Origin: Gremmenia infestans
Taxonomy: Eukaryota > Ascomycota > Leotiomycetes > Helotiales > Hamatocanthoscyphaceae
Direction of reading: 5' to 3'
DNA length: 64,000 bases
Assembly: GCA_032629725.1 (NCBI GenBank)
Contig: JAFEVB010000031.1
Location: forward strand, 124,001-188,000
Shown here: in pieces, positions 11,575 to 23,228 of the stretch
How positions within the stretch are numbered: the stretch's first letter is position 1
How the letters are laid out: every line of letters begins with the position of its first letter
Position numbers and translations under genes: made by a program
The notes under the pieces: generated by a model
What the model saw: only the letters and a program-made list of their open reading frames with translations
Databases searched by the model: none
What the model was told of the DNA's origin: nothing

Positions 11575-12987
11575 ATGTTCAGACAATGCCTTCGGGCAGC
11601 TTTGCTTCTAAGCACGGCCATATCCGTCGTTACAGCTATTCCAACTATCTCGGTTAAGGGGGCCAAGTTCTTTGCGGATGGGCAACAGTTCTTCATCAAA
11701 GGTGAGTAAGAGAGACATCAAATCAAGGCTTAGAGGAGCCTCGTTCTAACAGTCTCAGGTGTAGCATACCAGGGCACTCCCTCAGATCCTCTCGTCGATA
11801 CCACGCAATGTCAATTAGATGCCAAGGCCATGCAGACCATCGGCACGAACTCCATACGCGTCTACCACGCCAACCCGCTCGTCAACCACGACGGGTGCAT
11901 GAAGGCATTCTCGGAGGTCGGGATATACGTCTGGCTAGATCTAGATACGTTCAACACGACCATCGTAGAGACAAGCCCGGCATGGACACAAGAGCAGTTT
12001 CTCGCCTTCGCAGCCGTCATGGACGTCTTCCAGCAATATGATAACCTAGCCGGCTTCTGGATCGGCAACGAGGTCATCAACACCGCATCCGGATCGCCCG
12101 CAGCGCCGTACGTCAAGGCAGCAGTCGCGGATATGAAATCCTACATGGCGACGAAAAAGTACCGGCAGATACCCATTGGGTACTCGGCAGCCGATATTGC
12201 CGCCCTGCGGCCAATGCTGCAGAACTACCTGGCGTGCGGAGAGGATCTGAAGCAGAGCATCGACTTCTTCGGCCTGAACTCGTACGAATGGTGCGGCGAA
12301 TCCACCTTCGAGACATCCGGGTACGCCAACCTACAGAACCTCACATACGGCTACCCGGTCCCGATCTTCTTCTCGGAAACAGGCTGCAACGTGCCCACGC
12401 CCCGTACATTCGGCGACCAGGCTGCCATTTTCGGGCCGCACATGCTGGGGACGTGGAGCGGCAGTATTATCTACGAGTGGGTGCAGGAGACGAACGATTA
12501 CGGCGTCGTTACGTACCCTAATGGGCAGATCTACAGCGGGGCCCCAGTGCCAGTACAGCCGGATTTCGATACCCTGGCCAAGGTCTGGAAGGGCATTGAG
12601 CCGCAGGGGGTCGCGGAGTCGGATTATATAGCGACGTTGAGTGGGCTGCCTTGTCCGGTGCCGAGTGATGGGTGGTGGGTGGATGGGAATGTTCCGGTGC
12701 CGACGCTGGGACAGGCTGTTGTCCATGCTGCTGCTGCGAGCGTGAGGCTGGTTCCGAGTGCGAGTGCCATGTCGACGAGTTCTAGCGGCTCAATATCGTC
12801 TACATCTGCATCAACGACGTACACTGGATCTGGATCTATACTCCCAACCGCAGTAGCAGGTACCACACCTCAGAAAGGCAGTTCCACTGCTACTGCTGCA
12901 ACGACGACATCCAAAGCGGCTGGTTCGCAGGTCGTTGTACCGGTTTTTGGGGGCGGCCTTCTCTGGTTGTTAGGCTTGATGATATGA
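11575..12987 (+). CDS. GPI-anchored 1,3-beta-glucanosyltransferase (GH72, Gas/Gel family)
   Basis: Exons 11575-11701 and 11759-12987 (intron 57 bp, GTGAGT...TCAG), 451 residues. The family cuts and re-joins beta-1,3-glucan chains in the cell wall. Visible parts: signal peptide (to about residue 21), GH72 domain from about 24 to 330, the acid/base Glu147 in GFWIGNEV and the nucleophile Glu249 in IFFSETGCN, and the family motifs GTNSIRVY, DGCMKAF and SYEWCGEST. After the catalytic domain comes a Ser/Thr linker and a hydrophobic C-terminus (VVVPVFGGGLLWLLGLMI) that fits a GPI-anchor signal. The Cys-rich X8/CBM43 module found in some members is absent, so this is the shorter subtype. Intron placement restores the conserved FFIKGVAYQ junction. 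Confidence 0.95.
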
Positions 12988-13986
12988 TATGATTTTAGTG
13001 ACAACGTGACACAACACATGGAGGGAGGAATTGTGTTTGCTTGCTTTGCTTCCTTTCATCATACAGGAGTGGATATGATATAATGCGATGTGATGCATCA
13101 TCTAAGTTCCGGGGGCGTTTGCTGCGTACTGGCTATACAATACCATACTATACCATAGCCCAGCATACTTGCTGAATTACAACAGAAATAGAAGTAGAAG
13201 GACAACCAAAATGCATTGCAACATACAACATGCACCATACATAGATGATTTAAATATGATATACTTATAACAAACTGATTTCTGGTGAACTTGAAACCCG
13301 CAGGAATCACATCCTATTCCAGAAAAAGAAACAAAATTATTCATATCAATACTACGAACCTACTCCGTATTGTATGAAGCACAAGATAGAAAACTTAAAA
13401 CAGAAACACAGCAAAACAGAAAACCCGAAAACCGACCAATTCGTCCCGTTATCACGACTCGCGTCTTTGCTCCACATCTATAATATTTGCTCCACTCCAC
13501 ATCACCCTACAGTACCAACCTTTCCATCCTAGGTATCACCCCTTCCTTATCTCAACCCTCAACTCTGAAACGCCACACCCGCATATCGTAGGACGGAATT
13601 AGGTAACGATTTCGAATTCGATTTTCTTCACCTTAGTAGGGGGGGCTCAAACCCATCTGATTCCGATTCCGATTCCGATCCGATCCCACGTGACTAGGGC
13701 TAGATGTGCATCGACAGTATCTCTCCGGTCCGGGTATCGTACTGTACTGTACTGTACAGTCTGTATTACATTACATAGGAGATAGGATTCGTGTATCACC
13801 TTACCTGACTGTATTCGCCGCACTGCACTCACTAGCTCGCTGCGCTCACTCGCTCACTCGCTCGCTCGTTCGACGCGCTTTCGAGCTGTCAAAATGCAGG
13901 TCGCCGCAACTTGCCTCTGTGCGATCAAACGGGGTTTCGAAACATGGTTCTGTGGTACAGTAACAGTATGTTAGAACGTGTTTGTG

Positions 13987-14015
13987 GTTTCTGTTTCTGT
14001 TTCTGTTTCTGTTTC
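13987..14015. repeat. (TTTCTG)n microsatellite
   Basis: Four to five uninterrupted copies of the hexamer. Confidence 0.9.
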
Positions 14016-14932
14016 ACGATGATGGTGATCTTTCTACGGTAATATGCATATGCATGCATACCTAGGTAGGGTAGGTGTCCATACAGTAGGTACGTGCATG
14101 GATGCATGGATGTATGTATGGATACATAAAAGTATGGTATGGATGGGATGGTGGTACAGATCTAATCTGCTTGGTTGGGTACACGACTAGGACTACGACT
14201 GACATCTGTCAAGGGGAGGACAGGAGACTTGTACTGTATGTAGGTACTGTACTGTAATTAACGGCGTTCTGTACGCTTCTCATCTCTGGATTGAAATACA
14301 GGTACGCGTTAGAGCACGATGAGATTGAAGATACAGGTACCTAGATACCTAGTACCGTATCGCACTCTAGCTAGAGTAAGGAAGGTACTGTAGAGGGAGC
14401 CAAGGAAAGCTGAGTTGGATTTTATTGTTTTATCATGCGGCGTTTATTTTATCATTGGCATGACAAGGCAAGGCAAGATATCTATCTACAGTATCTACAG
14501 TATCGACAGCTCACAGCCAACACAGCGAGCGCTACGAGGCTGCCTCTCTTATCTATTCCCGCCCGGCGCCCGCCAGGTAGGTAAGGTAAGAACCTAGGCA
14601 AAGGCTTTCCCGCATCCCGCCAAGCTCTTCCGCTCTTGCCATGTCGTCGGATCAAGCACTTGCAGCAAGCAGTGCAGTGTTGGGAAATCTGGAATTACCT
14701 ACAGTAGGGTAGAGTAGTAGATAGAGTATACTCGTATGAGGCCGTGTGGAGGTGGTAGACGGCGTGACCCGGACGAACTGTGGCTACCGTCTGCGTACCG
14801 TGGCGCAGAAAATGGACCCGCTATTACCCTCTCGGCATCCCCGGTGCACTAATGCAGACAGGACCTTCCTTATCTAGTCGCCAAGGGTTTTCTGTTATCT
14901 TTGCTGGATGGGTGGCGGAGGGTAATCGGGCT

Positions 14933-14972
14933 GGATTGGATGGTGGATTGGATGGTGGATTGGATGGTGGAT
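14933..14972. repeat. 12 bp tandem repeat, GGATTGGATGGT
   Basis: Three exact copies plus a partial fourth, in the upstream region of the permease gene. Confidence 0.9.
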
Positions 14973-15523
14973 ACTTACTAAATCCGCTTAGCCAATCATC
15001 TTCCATCGCTTCCATTGGGACGAGTCGAGTTCAATCGTGGATAGCATCCCGTCAGATGAGATGCACACATTTCTATTTGTTGTTTCCCCCTTGACCTTCT
15101 CACACTCCCACAGTACAGTACTACTGGGAAGGTCACTCACTCCTAATCATCAACACACAGGGGGTTGTTATCAGGTCGTGTTGGGTCGCACGACGCGGGC
15201 TGGTTTGTGTGCCGTGCTGTCCCCGCGCTCTACTGCTGCTGATTGGCTACTTTGTCTCCCTTCCATCTGTTCTACGTCTGCTTCTAGAAACTTATCCCCG
15301 CTCCTAGCACTCGCCCCAATCTAATCAGTCTAGCTATCGGCCTGGACTACTAATATCATCTCAAATCAAAATACCATACATATCCGATGGCACTGCTCAA
15401 ATCTGAAAGAGAAAAAAAAAGGTCGACTGCGAATTTTCTTCTTCTTTTCCTTTCGTCCCCTCTTCAGACGAAACACAATTGTCGTCCTATAGGTACGAGT
15501 ATAGATAGAATCTCTCTCTCACC

Positions 15524-17292
15524 ATGTCCGACTTTGTGCATGGTCCTCAGGCCGACGTGCGGCCCTCCCACGATGCCAAGCGCTCCCACGATCTCGAATC
15601 TGGAAGCCCCGATCCAGAGCTCAAGGGCGAACATGTCGCCACTGATTTCGTCCAGGCCGATGACAACGAGGAGGTGATCCGGGCTCGTGAGCTCCAGCAG
15701 AAGACGGGATTCTTGCGGAGCCTGCGCGCTGGTGAAGAATGGCTGGATGAGAAGATGGGTATTGAAACCCAGGGTGTGGATCGGATTCATGAGGAGGATA
15801 AGAGACCTCCGTCTATCCTCAATGTCTTTTTCATGTGGTGGTCCGTTACTTGCCATGTGGGAACTCTCCCTATTGGTGTCCTGGGTCCGGAATTCGGTTT
15901 GTCGCTCAACCAATCTATTGCTGGTATTGTGATTGGTACTGTTCTTGGTTCTCTCTGCACGGCTTACTGTGGTACTCTTGGTCCTAAAGTACGTATATCC
16001 CATTTGCAGAGAAGAGTAAGACTAACTTTAACCAAGCTCGGTCTTCGTGCAATTGCTACATCGCGGTACTCGTTCGGATTTTACGGTGCAAAACTCTGTT
16101 CGGTCCTCAATGTGATTATTGGTGGTGGTTTCGCCGTCGTCAATGTGGTTGTCGTTGGCCAGATTCTCGCTGCCGTATCCAACTACACCATGTCAATTGC
16201 TGTAGGCTGTGTCATCATTGCCATCATCGGCTATGTAATCTCGGTCTTTGGCTTCGCTATCATCCACACCTACGAAAAGTACTCCTGGATCGCGGCTTTC
16301 ATCCTGCTGTGCATCTTGATTGGACAAGTAGCAGACAAGGTCGATGTCGGTCTCCCAGCAGAGGACACGGGTCTAGCGTACTCCGGATCGATGCTGAGTT
16401 TCATCGCCATCTGCTTCTCGTCCTCTTCCGGATGGTGCTCCATCGCCGCAGACTACTACTGCAACTACCCCGCCAACACCAAGGCATGGAAGATTTTCTT
16501 CCTCACCCTCTTTGGCATTTGCATCCCCACAATCTTCGTAACCGTCATCGGTGCCTGCCTCGGAAACGCAGCAATCAGCGGCGCGGAAACAAATCCAGGT
16601 CTAGCTACCGCATACGATGATCATGGTCTCGGAGGTCTTCTCCGCGAATGTTTCCACCCCATGGGTTTCTCCAAGTTCTGCCTCGTGCTCCTCGTCTTCT
16701 CCGTGCTAGGAAACAACGTCGCAGTAAACTACTCCTCCGGACTCTCCCTCCAACTCCTCGGCCACTACTTCCACGCCGTACCCCGTTTCGTCTGGTCCTT
16801 CATCAACGCGCTCGTTATTGCCGTGTTGGCTATTGCCGGCCGCCAACATCTGTCGACCATCGTTAGCAATTTCGTCTCATTGTTGGGATACTGGACCGTC
16901 TCGTTCACCTTTATCCTGCTTATCGAGGACAAATGGTTCCGTAGAGTCGAAGGCTATAATTTGAATGTCTGGGATGTACCGGGTGGGCTGCCGTGGGGTC
17001 TTGCGGCCGTGGTTGCGCTGTTGGCTGGATATCTCGCTGGTGGTGTGACGGGTATGGCGCAGACGTGGTATATTGGTAAGTCGAGTCCACATTTTCCCCC
17101 TCTCTCCCCTTCTCTCATATGCAGCGCACGCATGCTTCTTCCTATGCCGCAAACCACTAACCATCCCCAGGTCCAATCGCAGCCAAATTCGGCGGTTTCG
17201 GAGGTGATGTCGGTATCTACTTATCCGGAGTCATCACTCTCATCGTATACCCACCAGCGCGTTGGTATGAGCGGAAGGTCACTGGCAGATGA
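15524..17292 (+). CDS. NCS1 family purine-cytosine permease (FCY2/FcyB type)
   Basis: Plasma-membrane symporter for cytosine and purines by family. Three exons: 15524-15988, 16037-17075, 17171-17292; 541 residues. Intron 1 (48 bp) keeps the frame and has no stop, but removing it restores the conserved GPKLGLRAIATSRYSFGFYG. Intron 2 (GTAAGT...CCAG) restores the end YIGPIAAKFGGFGGDVG and a stop at 17290. The cytosolic N-terminus (about 90 residues) carries GVDRIHEEDKRPPS just before the first membrane segment, then about 12 hydrophobic segments follow. Other family marks: ADYYCNYPANT, SGLSLQLLG and LIEDKWFRR. It stands alone; no purine-metabolism neighbours are seen. Confidence 0.93.
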
Positions 17293-19168
17293 GAAGGATT
17301 GGACTTGAGTGTCTGTCTGTCGCGCGTGTTGGTTCGTACGAGGGCTATAAAATAAAATACCTATCTAGCAGTACATTATGTATACACAATACTTATAAAT
17401 AATAGATGTCCACAGCTTATAACTACCTAATTCCCATACCACTCTACCATACCATACCATACCAGCACATCCTTCCCACCACCATCTGTCTAACGAACGT
17501 ATTATATACGTACTAGTTCTTTATTACCTGAGCAGTGCTTATTCCGTAGTATACTCAATATAACAATACCTATATAATCCACATGTTGGAAATACAGATC
17601 CAGCCCTCGCGGTGTCAGGTGACGTAGTATAGCCACTAGGGATTGCGTACAGTACTCCGTACAAGGGGCCTCGTTTCGTTTTCACATGCTCGTAGATAGT
17701 ACGAGTAGCTTTCCTTTCCTCCTTGAACTGTTTATGATATATCCCCTTTAACCCACTTCCTACCTTGTGCTTATATCCCTATCTGGCCTACGTGGCCTTC
17801 TAGACTTAATGCTCCTAGGAGGCATATAGTTTTATTCTAATATTCTTGATGATATATAAGTAGTGATAGTTAAGTTGAGAGGTATCTTATATCTAGCCTA
17901 GTAGCAGGTAGGTGATTATAGTATCTGCAAGCTATAGTATAGTAGTTTGCTATAGAATGAAAATATTATATATTCCTAGCAGCAAATTATCTATTTAGTA
18001 ATTACCTATGCAAACCTGCTTCTTAGAGGATAGGGATAGGAAACTTAGCATGCTTTAGGTATATTAAGCTGGTTCTTTTGCCCTATAGTACAACTACTAT
18101 AGGTAGAGCTCTCGGCGAGGTATGTTTCTTAAATAGACATCTTAAAAAAAGGTTGATATTCTTAGTATGAGACAAGACAAATGATAAAGCAGAGTCGTAA
18201 TCGAACGTAAAGAGATGCGAAATGTGAAGAAAAGGCTGCCTTAGGTAGGCGATAATGGGCAGGCAGGCATTGAGACTTTTATTTTAGTGTCTTCGCTTCA
18301 GGGCCGGCCAACTCACCCTAAATACACTTCACTTCACTTCCTCCATCAACAACACCGTCACCCGCATCATCGACTTTTCAAAAATAACAAGGCTAGATCA
18401 ATTATCACACCCGTACAAGCACTAGTACAAATGTCATGTTAATATGACATGTCCCGCATGCTTCCTCTCAGGAAGTCACAGCAACTTGGCGCATTAACAA
18501 AGAAGATACCCAGCCTGCCCAGCCGTTCATCATCCATGCTTAGGTCACCACGAGAGCCTTTTGCTTGCGGACTCGCAATGTCTTCAAACAGGATACATTA
18601 CATTACTATTTTGGAGCACAATGCTAAAGCTAGCACGTGTTTAAGAGGCAGGCATTTTCTGTCTACTTTCAAGCACACCACACCACATCATGCAAGCCAG
18701 AGGAGAGGTCCTTGGAAGAGTTCGGTTCGCTAGATGAAGTGATTGGAGAAAGGAAGGTAGTCAGACTGCAAGACCGAAGAGCCTGTGCGATTAAGTGTAC
18801 GAGGCACAGAAGCGGGCATCTCATCTCATTGAGAAAAGAAAGGAAAGCTGTGTGTGGGGTTCTGTCACGGAAACTGGGTACAAGGTAGACCAGAGCACAA
18901 CAGAATGTTATTTCATTTCCTTTCCCTACGTCAAGCTCCCAGTAGGTAACGAAATAGCCCACTTCGATACTTGCTTGCATGTCAGCTTCCCGTCCGTCAG
19001 TCGTCTGTCTGCCACTCCACCGCTTCCTTCGCCCTCTCATTCTCATTCTCATTCCTTCCCAAGTCGAGTAACATCAGGGATCTATAACGAGGTCAGTGGG
19101 AAGGAAAGTCTTAGCACGGCATGGCATGGCATGGCTTCTGGCTTACCTGATGTGTACAGTGTACAGAT
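17293..19168. other. Intergenic between the permease and the RiPP precursor
   Basis: Between two converging genes. The block 17700-18130 is AT-rich and low in CpA, like a short RIP-affected patch; the rest is ordinary. CT-rich tract (CTCATTCTCATTCTC) at 19036-19050. No gene supported. Confidence 0.5.
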
Positions 19169-20051
19169 CTACTCGAGATCGGCTTCCTCGACCGAGACGT
19201 CGCGGTCAACCTTGACCTTGGTGGGCTCACGCTTGTCGACCTTGACTTTCGTGGGCTCGCGCTTGTCAACCTTGACCTTGGTGCGCTTATCGACCTTGAC
19301 CTTTGTCGGCTCACGTGCTTGAAGCTCTGCCTCTTCCTCTTCCTCTTCCTCTTCAACATCTCGATCAACCTTGACCTTGGTAGGCTCACGCTTATCAACC
19401 TTAACCTTGGTGCGCTTGTCAACCTTGACTTTCGTGGGCTCGCGCTTATCGACCTTGACCTTGGTGCGTTTGTCGACCTTGACCTTTGTTGGCTCGCGTG
19501 CTTGAAGCTCTGCCTCTTCCTCTTCCTCTTCAACATCTCGATCAACCTTGACCTTGGTAGGCTCACGCTTATCAACCTTAACCTTGGTGCGCTTGTCAAC
19601 CTTCACTTTCGTGGGCTCACGTGCTTCAAGCTCTGCCTCTTCCTCTTCCTCTTCGACATCTCGATCAACCTTGACCTTGGTGCGCTTGTCAACCTTCACT
19701 TTCGTGGGTTCACGCTTGTCGACTTTAACCTTGGTTGGCTCGCGGGTTTCCAATTCAACTTCAGCCTCGGCTTCACGCTTGTCGACCTTGACCTTGGTGC
19801 GTTTGTCGACTTTGACTTTGGTACGCTTATCAACCTTGACCTTTGTGGGCTCGCGGGCGTCCAGCTCGACGTCGCGGTCAACCTTCACCTTTGTTGGCTC
19901 ACGAGCGGCGAGCGCGTCTCCTACATCGACTGTTGGAGTTCGGTTAGTGCTGATGTTTGAACTCGCAGATTGTCAACTCACGACCTGCAATTGGTGCGGC
20001 GGCCACATAGCCGACGAACGACACGATAGCCAGAACTTGTGAGAGCTTCAT
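19169..20051 (-). CDS. RiPP (dikaritin-type) precursor with 19 TKVKVD copies
   Basis: Exon 1 20051-19982, intron 19981-19930 (GTGAGT...ACAG, 52 bp), exon 2 19929-19169; 276 residues. Signal peptide MKLSQVLAIVSFVGYVAAAP, then 19 copies of TKVKVD. Twelve are preceded by Glu-Pro; 14 are followed by Lys-Arg, a Kex2 site; five are followed by RDV. Six cassettes (1, 3, 3, 3, 5 and 4 copies) are parted by acidic spacers such as RDVEEEEEEAELEAR or EAEAEVELETR, and each cassette opens after a single Arg (AR or TR). This plan, secreted leader plus Kex2-bounded repeats next to UstYa genes, is that of ustiloxin, phomopsin, asperipin and victorin precursors. Unusually, the core has no aromatic residue and is Lys/Val-rich. 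A plain repetitive secreted protein remains possible, but five UstYa neighbours argue for a RiPP. Confidence 0.88.
19180..19915. repeat. Coding tandem repeats of the RiPP precursor
   Basis: Near-identical 24-30 bp units (plus-strand form built on CTTGTCAACCTTGACCTTGGT) repeated through exon 2, with longer blocks of about 130-190 bp (for example 19310-19510 and 19495-19625) almost identical to each other. Such homogeneity suggests recent unequal exchange or gene conversion; copy number may vary between strains. Confidence 0.92.
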
Positions 20052-20854
20052 ATTGATTTGTGAACTACGAGTAGGCTTGTAATTGAAATGATGGAGTGAT
20101 GATTTAGATTGGGCTCTATCTGTTGTTCCATCGATATATGTATCCAAAATTGTGGAGGTCTCACAGGCGGCTCGCCTGCCTCGATGTCGTGCTGAGTGCT
20201 CAAAGCCGAGGCGAGTTGGGACCGATTCCTGAATGCCCCCTCATACTGGAACACTGCACTTCTTTCTCCGATAGCTCTGAACATTTGTCTTAGCACCTTC
20301 ATAGTATTCGGAATGCCCATTATAATCGCCGCCGATTGTCATGCACATGTCTGGTCTTCGAGCTGGAGACCAGGATGAACAATGCAAGGAGTCCACCACT
20401 TTCGGACGGCTGATGTGGCAAGCGACCGCTCTCGGACTCCGGGATCTAGATACTGTTTTCTTCCAAAACTGGACTTTGACGGTTGCTATTGTTTGAGGAG
20501 TTAAAATTATTTGTTTTGTATTGGCGAGCGTGGCGAGTTTCTATCTCACGCACTGTGTCTTTGAGAAGCTGAGTGAGTTTGTCAAGTGTCAAGGAATATC
20601 TCAAATCCTCTCATATTATGGAAATTACTGTAAATTCTAAATCTATACCTAGATATGCGTTGGAATTTGACCGGAAGTCGTGTACAGAGGCACTTTCGCG
20701 TAGACCTTTCTTTTCTCCCAAGACATGTTCTGGCAACATAGTTACAAAATTATTTGATATGATTGACAGCCAAATCTGACTTTTCATTCGAAGAATTTAT
20801 AGAGATCTAGAATATAGAGGATAGTGGTCTGAGAGAGGTATCAGAAATACAGGA
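20052..20854. promoter_or_regulatory. Upstream region of the RiPP precursor
   Basis: About 800 bp between the precursor start and the 3' end of the transporter gene. No ORF of note. It must contain the precursor promoter; no specific factor site was identified by eye. Confidence 0.45.
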
Positions 20855-22678
20855 TTACCACAATTTCCTGACAGTCCAGGCAGCACAACAAGCAGCCAAA
20901 ATCCCCACCCTCAGAACCCATCTCATTGCATCAGTTTCCCCAACACCAAATTGTCCACAGATCCAGAAAATCAATGCTGTTGCCACAGCTGAGAACATCT
21001 GCGGCGTTGCAATAGCCATGTTGTGGATTGCCATCGTTACCCCGGCTCTTGGTCTATGATCCACAGTCTTGGACGCGCCCGATTGATCGCCTGGGCATTC
21101 TTCGATGTCAGATAATATTGGGTCAGAACTCGAAGCGATCTCAGCGCTGATGAGAGCGAATGGGGCCCACTGGGTTAATGTCCAGGAGATACCAAGAAGC
21201 GAGATGAACGAGACGCTCGCCATGAAACTGTTCCCAATCGTTGCTCCGAAAAGACCCAGAGCGGTAATAATATGTGAGATCATCCATGCTCGGGGCAGTG
21301 TGAGGCCTCTCAAAATTCTCCTTTTCCCAACCCCAGGAGATCCAGAGATTGCATCAGCAATTACCGTCGTCTTCTCCCACTCCAGCTCCAAAGGAGATGG
21401 AGGCTGATTATTAGTGATAAGATATGGTAAGCAGAGATTCACGCCAAGTGCTACAATTGAGAACACCAGCATTGCTAGAACTGCATGTCGAATTGATTGC
21501 TCTTTCAAGGCATTGTAAAACCTAGTCGATGGTGGTCCCATTTTTTCAAGGAGAATTTGTACTTCATCTGAATCGGTTAGCAGTGCGTATTGAAGATTTT
21601 CGTTAATGGGATAACTGACAAAGTCTGCCCAGGTACCTTTATCGAAAACATAGAGTCAGCTTCATTTTTGCAACAGTAACAGCGAACTCACAATACATTA
21701 TTGAAGAGAAACGGAAACCATGCAAGCCATGCGAAGAATTGTACAATACAGATCGTTTTGATTGTCGAGGGTAGTGTTCGAATAGCTTTCCAGATCTCGC
21801 TCCAAATTTGAAGTACGCCTGATCTTTCATAATCAGCAGCATCATTTTCCACAGGCTTCTCCTCAATCATTGTGGATGTTATCGTGACAGCAACTCCCAA
21901 TGAAACAGAAGCTATAAGGGCAAGACCCTTGAATTGAGGATCATGGAACCATTCTGCGACCTTGGGCATTTCGATGAAACCGCAACCATAACCAATTGCA
22001 CTTCCAACAATGACAGCGAAGCTTGCGAATGAATTCGCCTGGGCTGCCTGACTATCAGGACATGCATCAACTATCAGCGCTCTGATACTCGACTGGACCG
22101 GCTGGATAGCGATGTTCAATGCCCATACCAGTGTGATTGCGAAGACCTGGATGACGAACTTGCTGCCGAGGCCGTGAGCTGATGCCCCTAAAATGTAGCT
22201 CATCAATCGAATAATCTCGCTGGTCCAAGAGAGGAGATTGATGCAGATTATTGTTGCAAGAGTTCCATAGATCATAAACGGTCGTCTTCGACCCCACCGA
22301 TGAGCGCAGAAATCGCTTTTGTATCCGATGTATGGCTGCAGAAGCGTGCCACATATTGGTCCAGCCAGCCATGTTAGCGATATCACTGATGGCTGCAGAC
22401 CAAGAGATATCAAAAAGCTCTGAAGGATTTCAGGATGACGTTGTGACTGAACAGAGTGAAGGCCAACTTACCGATCCTTCTGCCATAACAGTCGCCCAAA
22501 CAACTTGCAATCTAGGTGAGTACTTAGCACATGTTCAGATTAACGAAGTTTCGTCTTACCCTCCAATGCTAATCGTAAGGCAGAGCAAGTACAATTTGCT
22601 GCGGCTTGGAGCTTCATCTTCTCGCCATCTCAGTACGCCGTCTGTGGATGACCTGACTGGTTCGTAGCGGTAGGACAT
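20855..22678 (-). CDS. MFS/GPH-type (sucrose-transporter-like) transporter
   Basis: Four exons: 22678-22560, 22511-22472, 22419-21692, 21614-20855; 548 residues. The first three junctions are well supported: they build GGLQVVWATVMAEGSSFLIS and then the conserved LTWLAGPICGTLLQPYIG and RRRPFMIYG. The last intron (21691-21615) is less sure: GTGAGT is a good donor and the chosen acceptor keeps the frame, but an upstream frame beginning TWADFV also looks conserved. About 12 hydrophobic segments, with a long central loop, fit the glycoside-pentoside-hexuronide/SUT branch. It starts 0.55 kb from a divergent UstYa gene and lies next to the precursor, so export of the peptide product or uptake of a precursor is likely; family members mostly move sugars. 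Confidence 0.82.
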
Positions 22679-23228
22679 TCTCTGTGGTTGTTCTCGCAAA
22701 CAGTTCAGGTTCTATACTAGGAAGAGAAGTAATCTTTCCAAATGCCTCCGCAACAAAGATTGTGGAAGCCACTGGGAGAGGGTGGTTTTGCGTCTAATCA
22801 CGTGAACTCAAGCAGTGGACGCCCCGATGTGAAATCCTGCAGATTCATTTAGATTCGCGGTAATGGGCTCGAAAATGGTACTCTATGCCCCTGTCAAGAT
22901 TCGCGGCTCCATTGCCGCACATTTGATGGTGTGAGAATCGGGCTAACCAGAGGTCCGAAAGTTGTCGGTACACTGTCCCTTTAATGAAAAACGACAATAT
23001 CAGGATTTAGAAGCGAACCTATCATGAGGAAGCTACTGTAGCTCTGGATCCTGCAGTCAATGTCCATATGAACCATATCTCACAATCTGAGTTGGTCTTT
23101 GGATTTTTGATCAACTTTTGCAACTTCGTTTGACTGAAATCTCACCACGTGCGAAATGCGTACATGACTTCCTCCCCAAAGCTCATACAGATCACTCACA
23201 GTGTATAGAATCGCTTCATGATAACGAT
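22679..23228. promoter_or_regulatory. Bidirectional intergenic region, transporter / UstYa-1
   Basis: 550 bp between two divergent cluster genes, so probably holds both promoters. No motif assigned. Confidence 0.5.

Larger units (their letters stand above)
12988..15523. other. Intergenic, long upstream region of the permease gene
   Basis: 2.5 kb without a supported gene. It holds many GTACTGTA-type palindromic runs (13738-13760, 14230-14260), a (TTTCTG)n tract, a 12 bp tandem repeat and CT-rich DNA just before the permease ATG (15430-15520), typical of a fungal promoter/leader. Confidence 0.5.

Noticed and set aside
12113..12726. Minus-strand ORFs over the GH72 gene
   Set aside because: Antisense frames of GC-rich coding DNA; plus strand has all GH72 motifs.
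15464..16003. 179-codon minus-strand ORF
   Set aside because: Antisense to the permease coding exon.
19319..20042. Long plus-strand ORFs rich in Leu, Asp and Phe over the precursor
   Set aside because: They are antisense images of the repeated precursor codons; the minus strand has signal peptide, intron and Kex2 sites.
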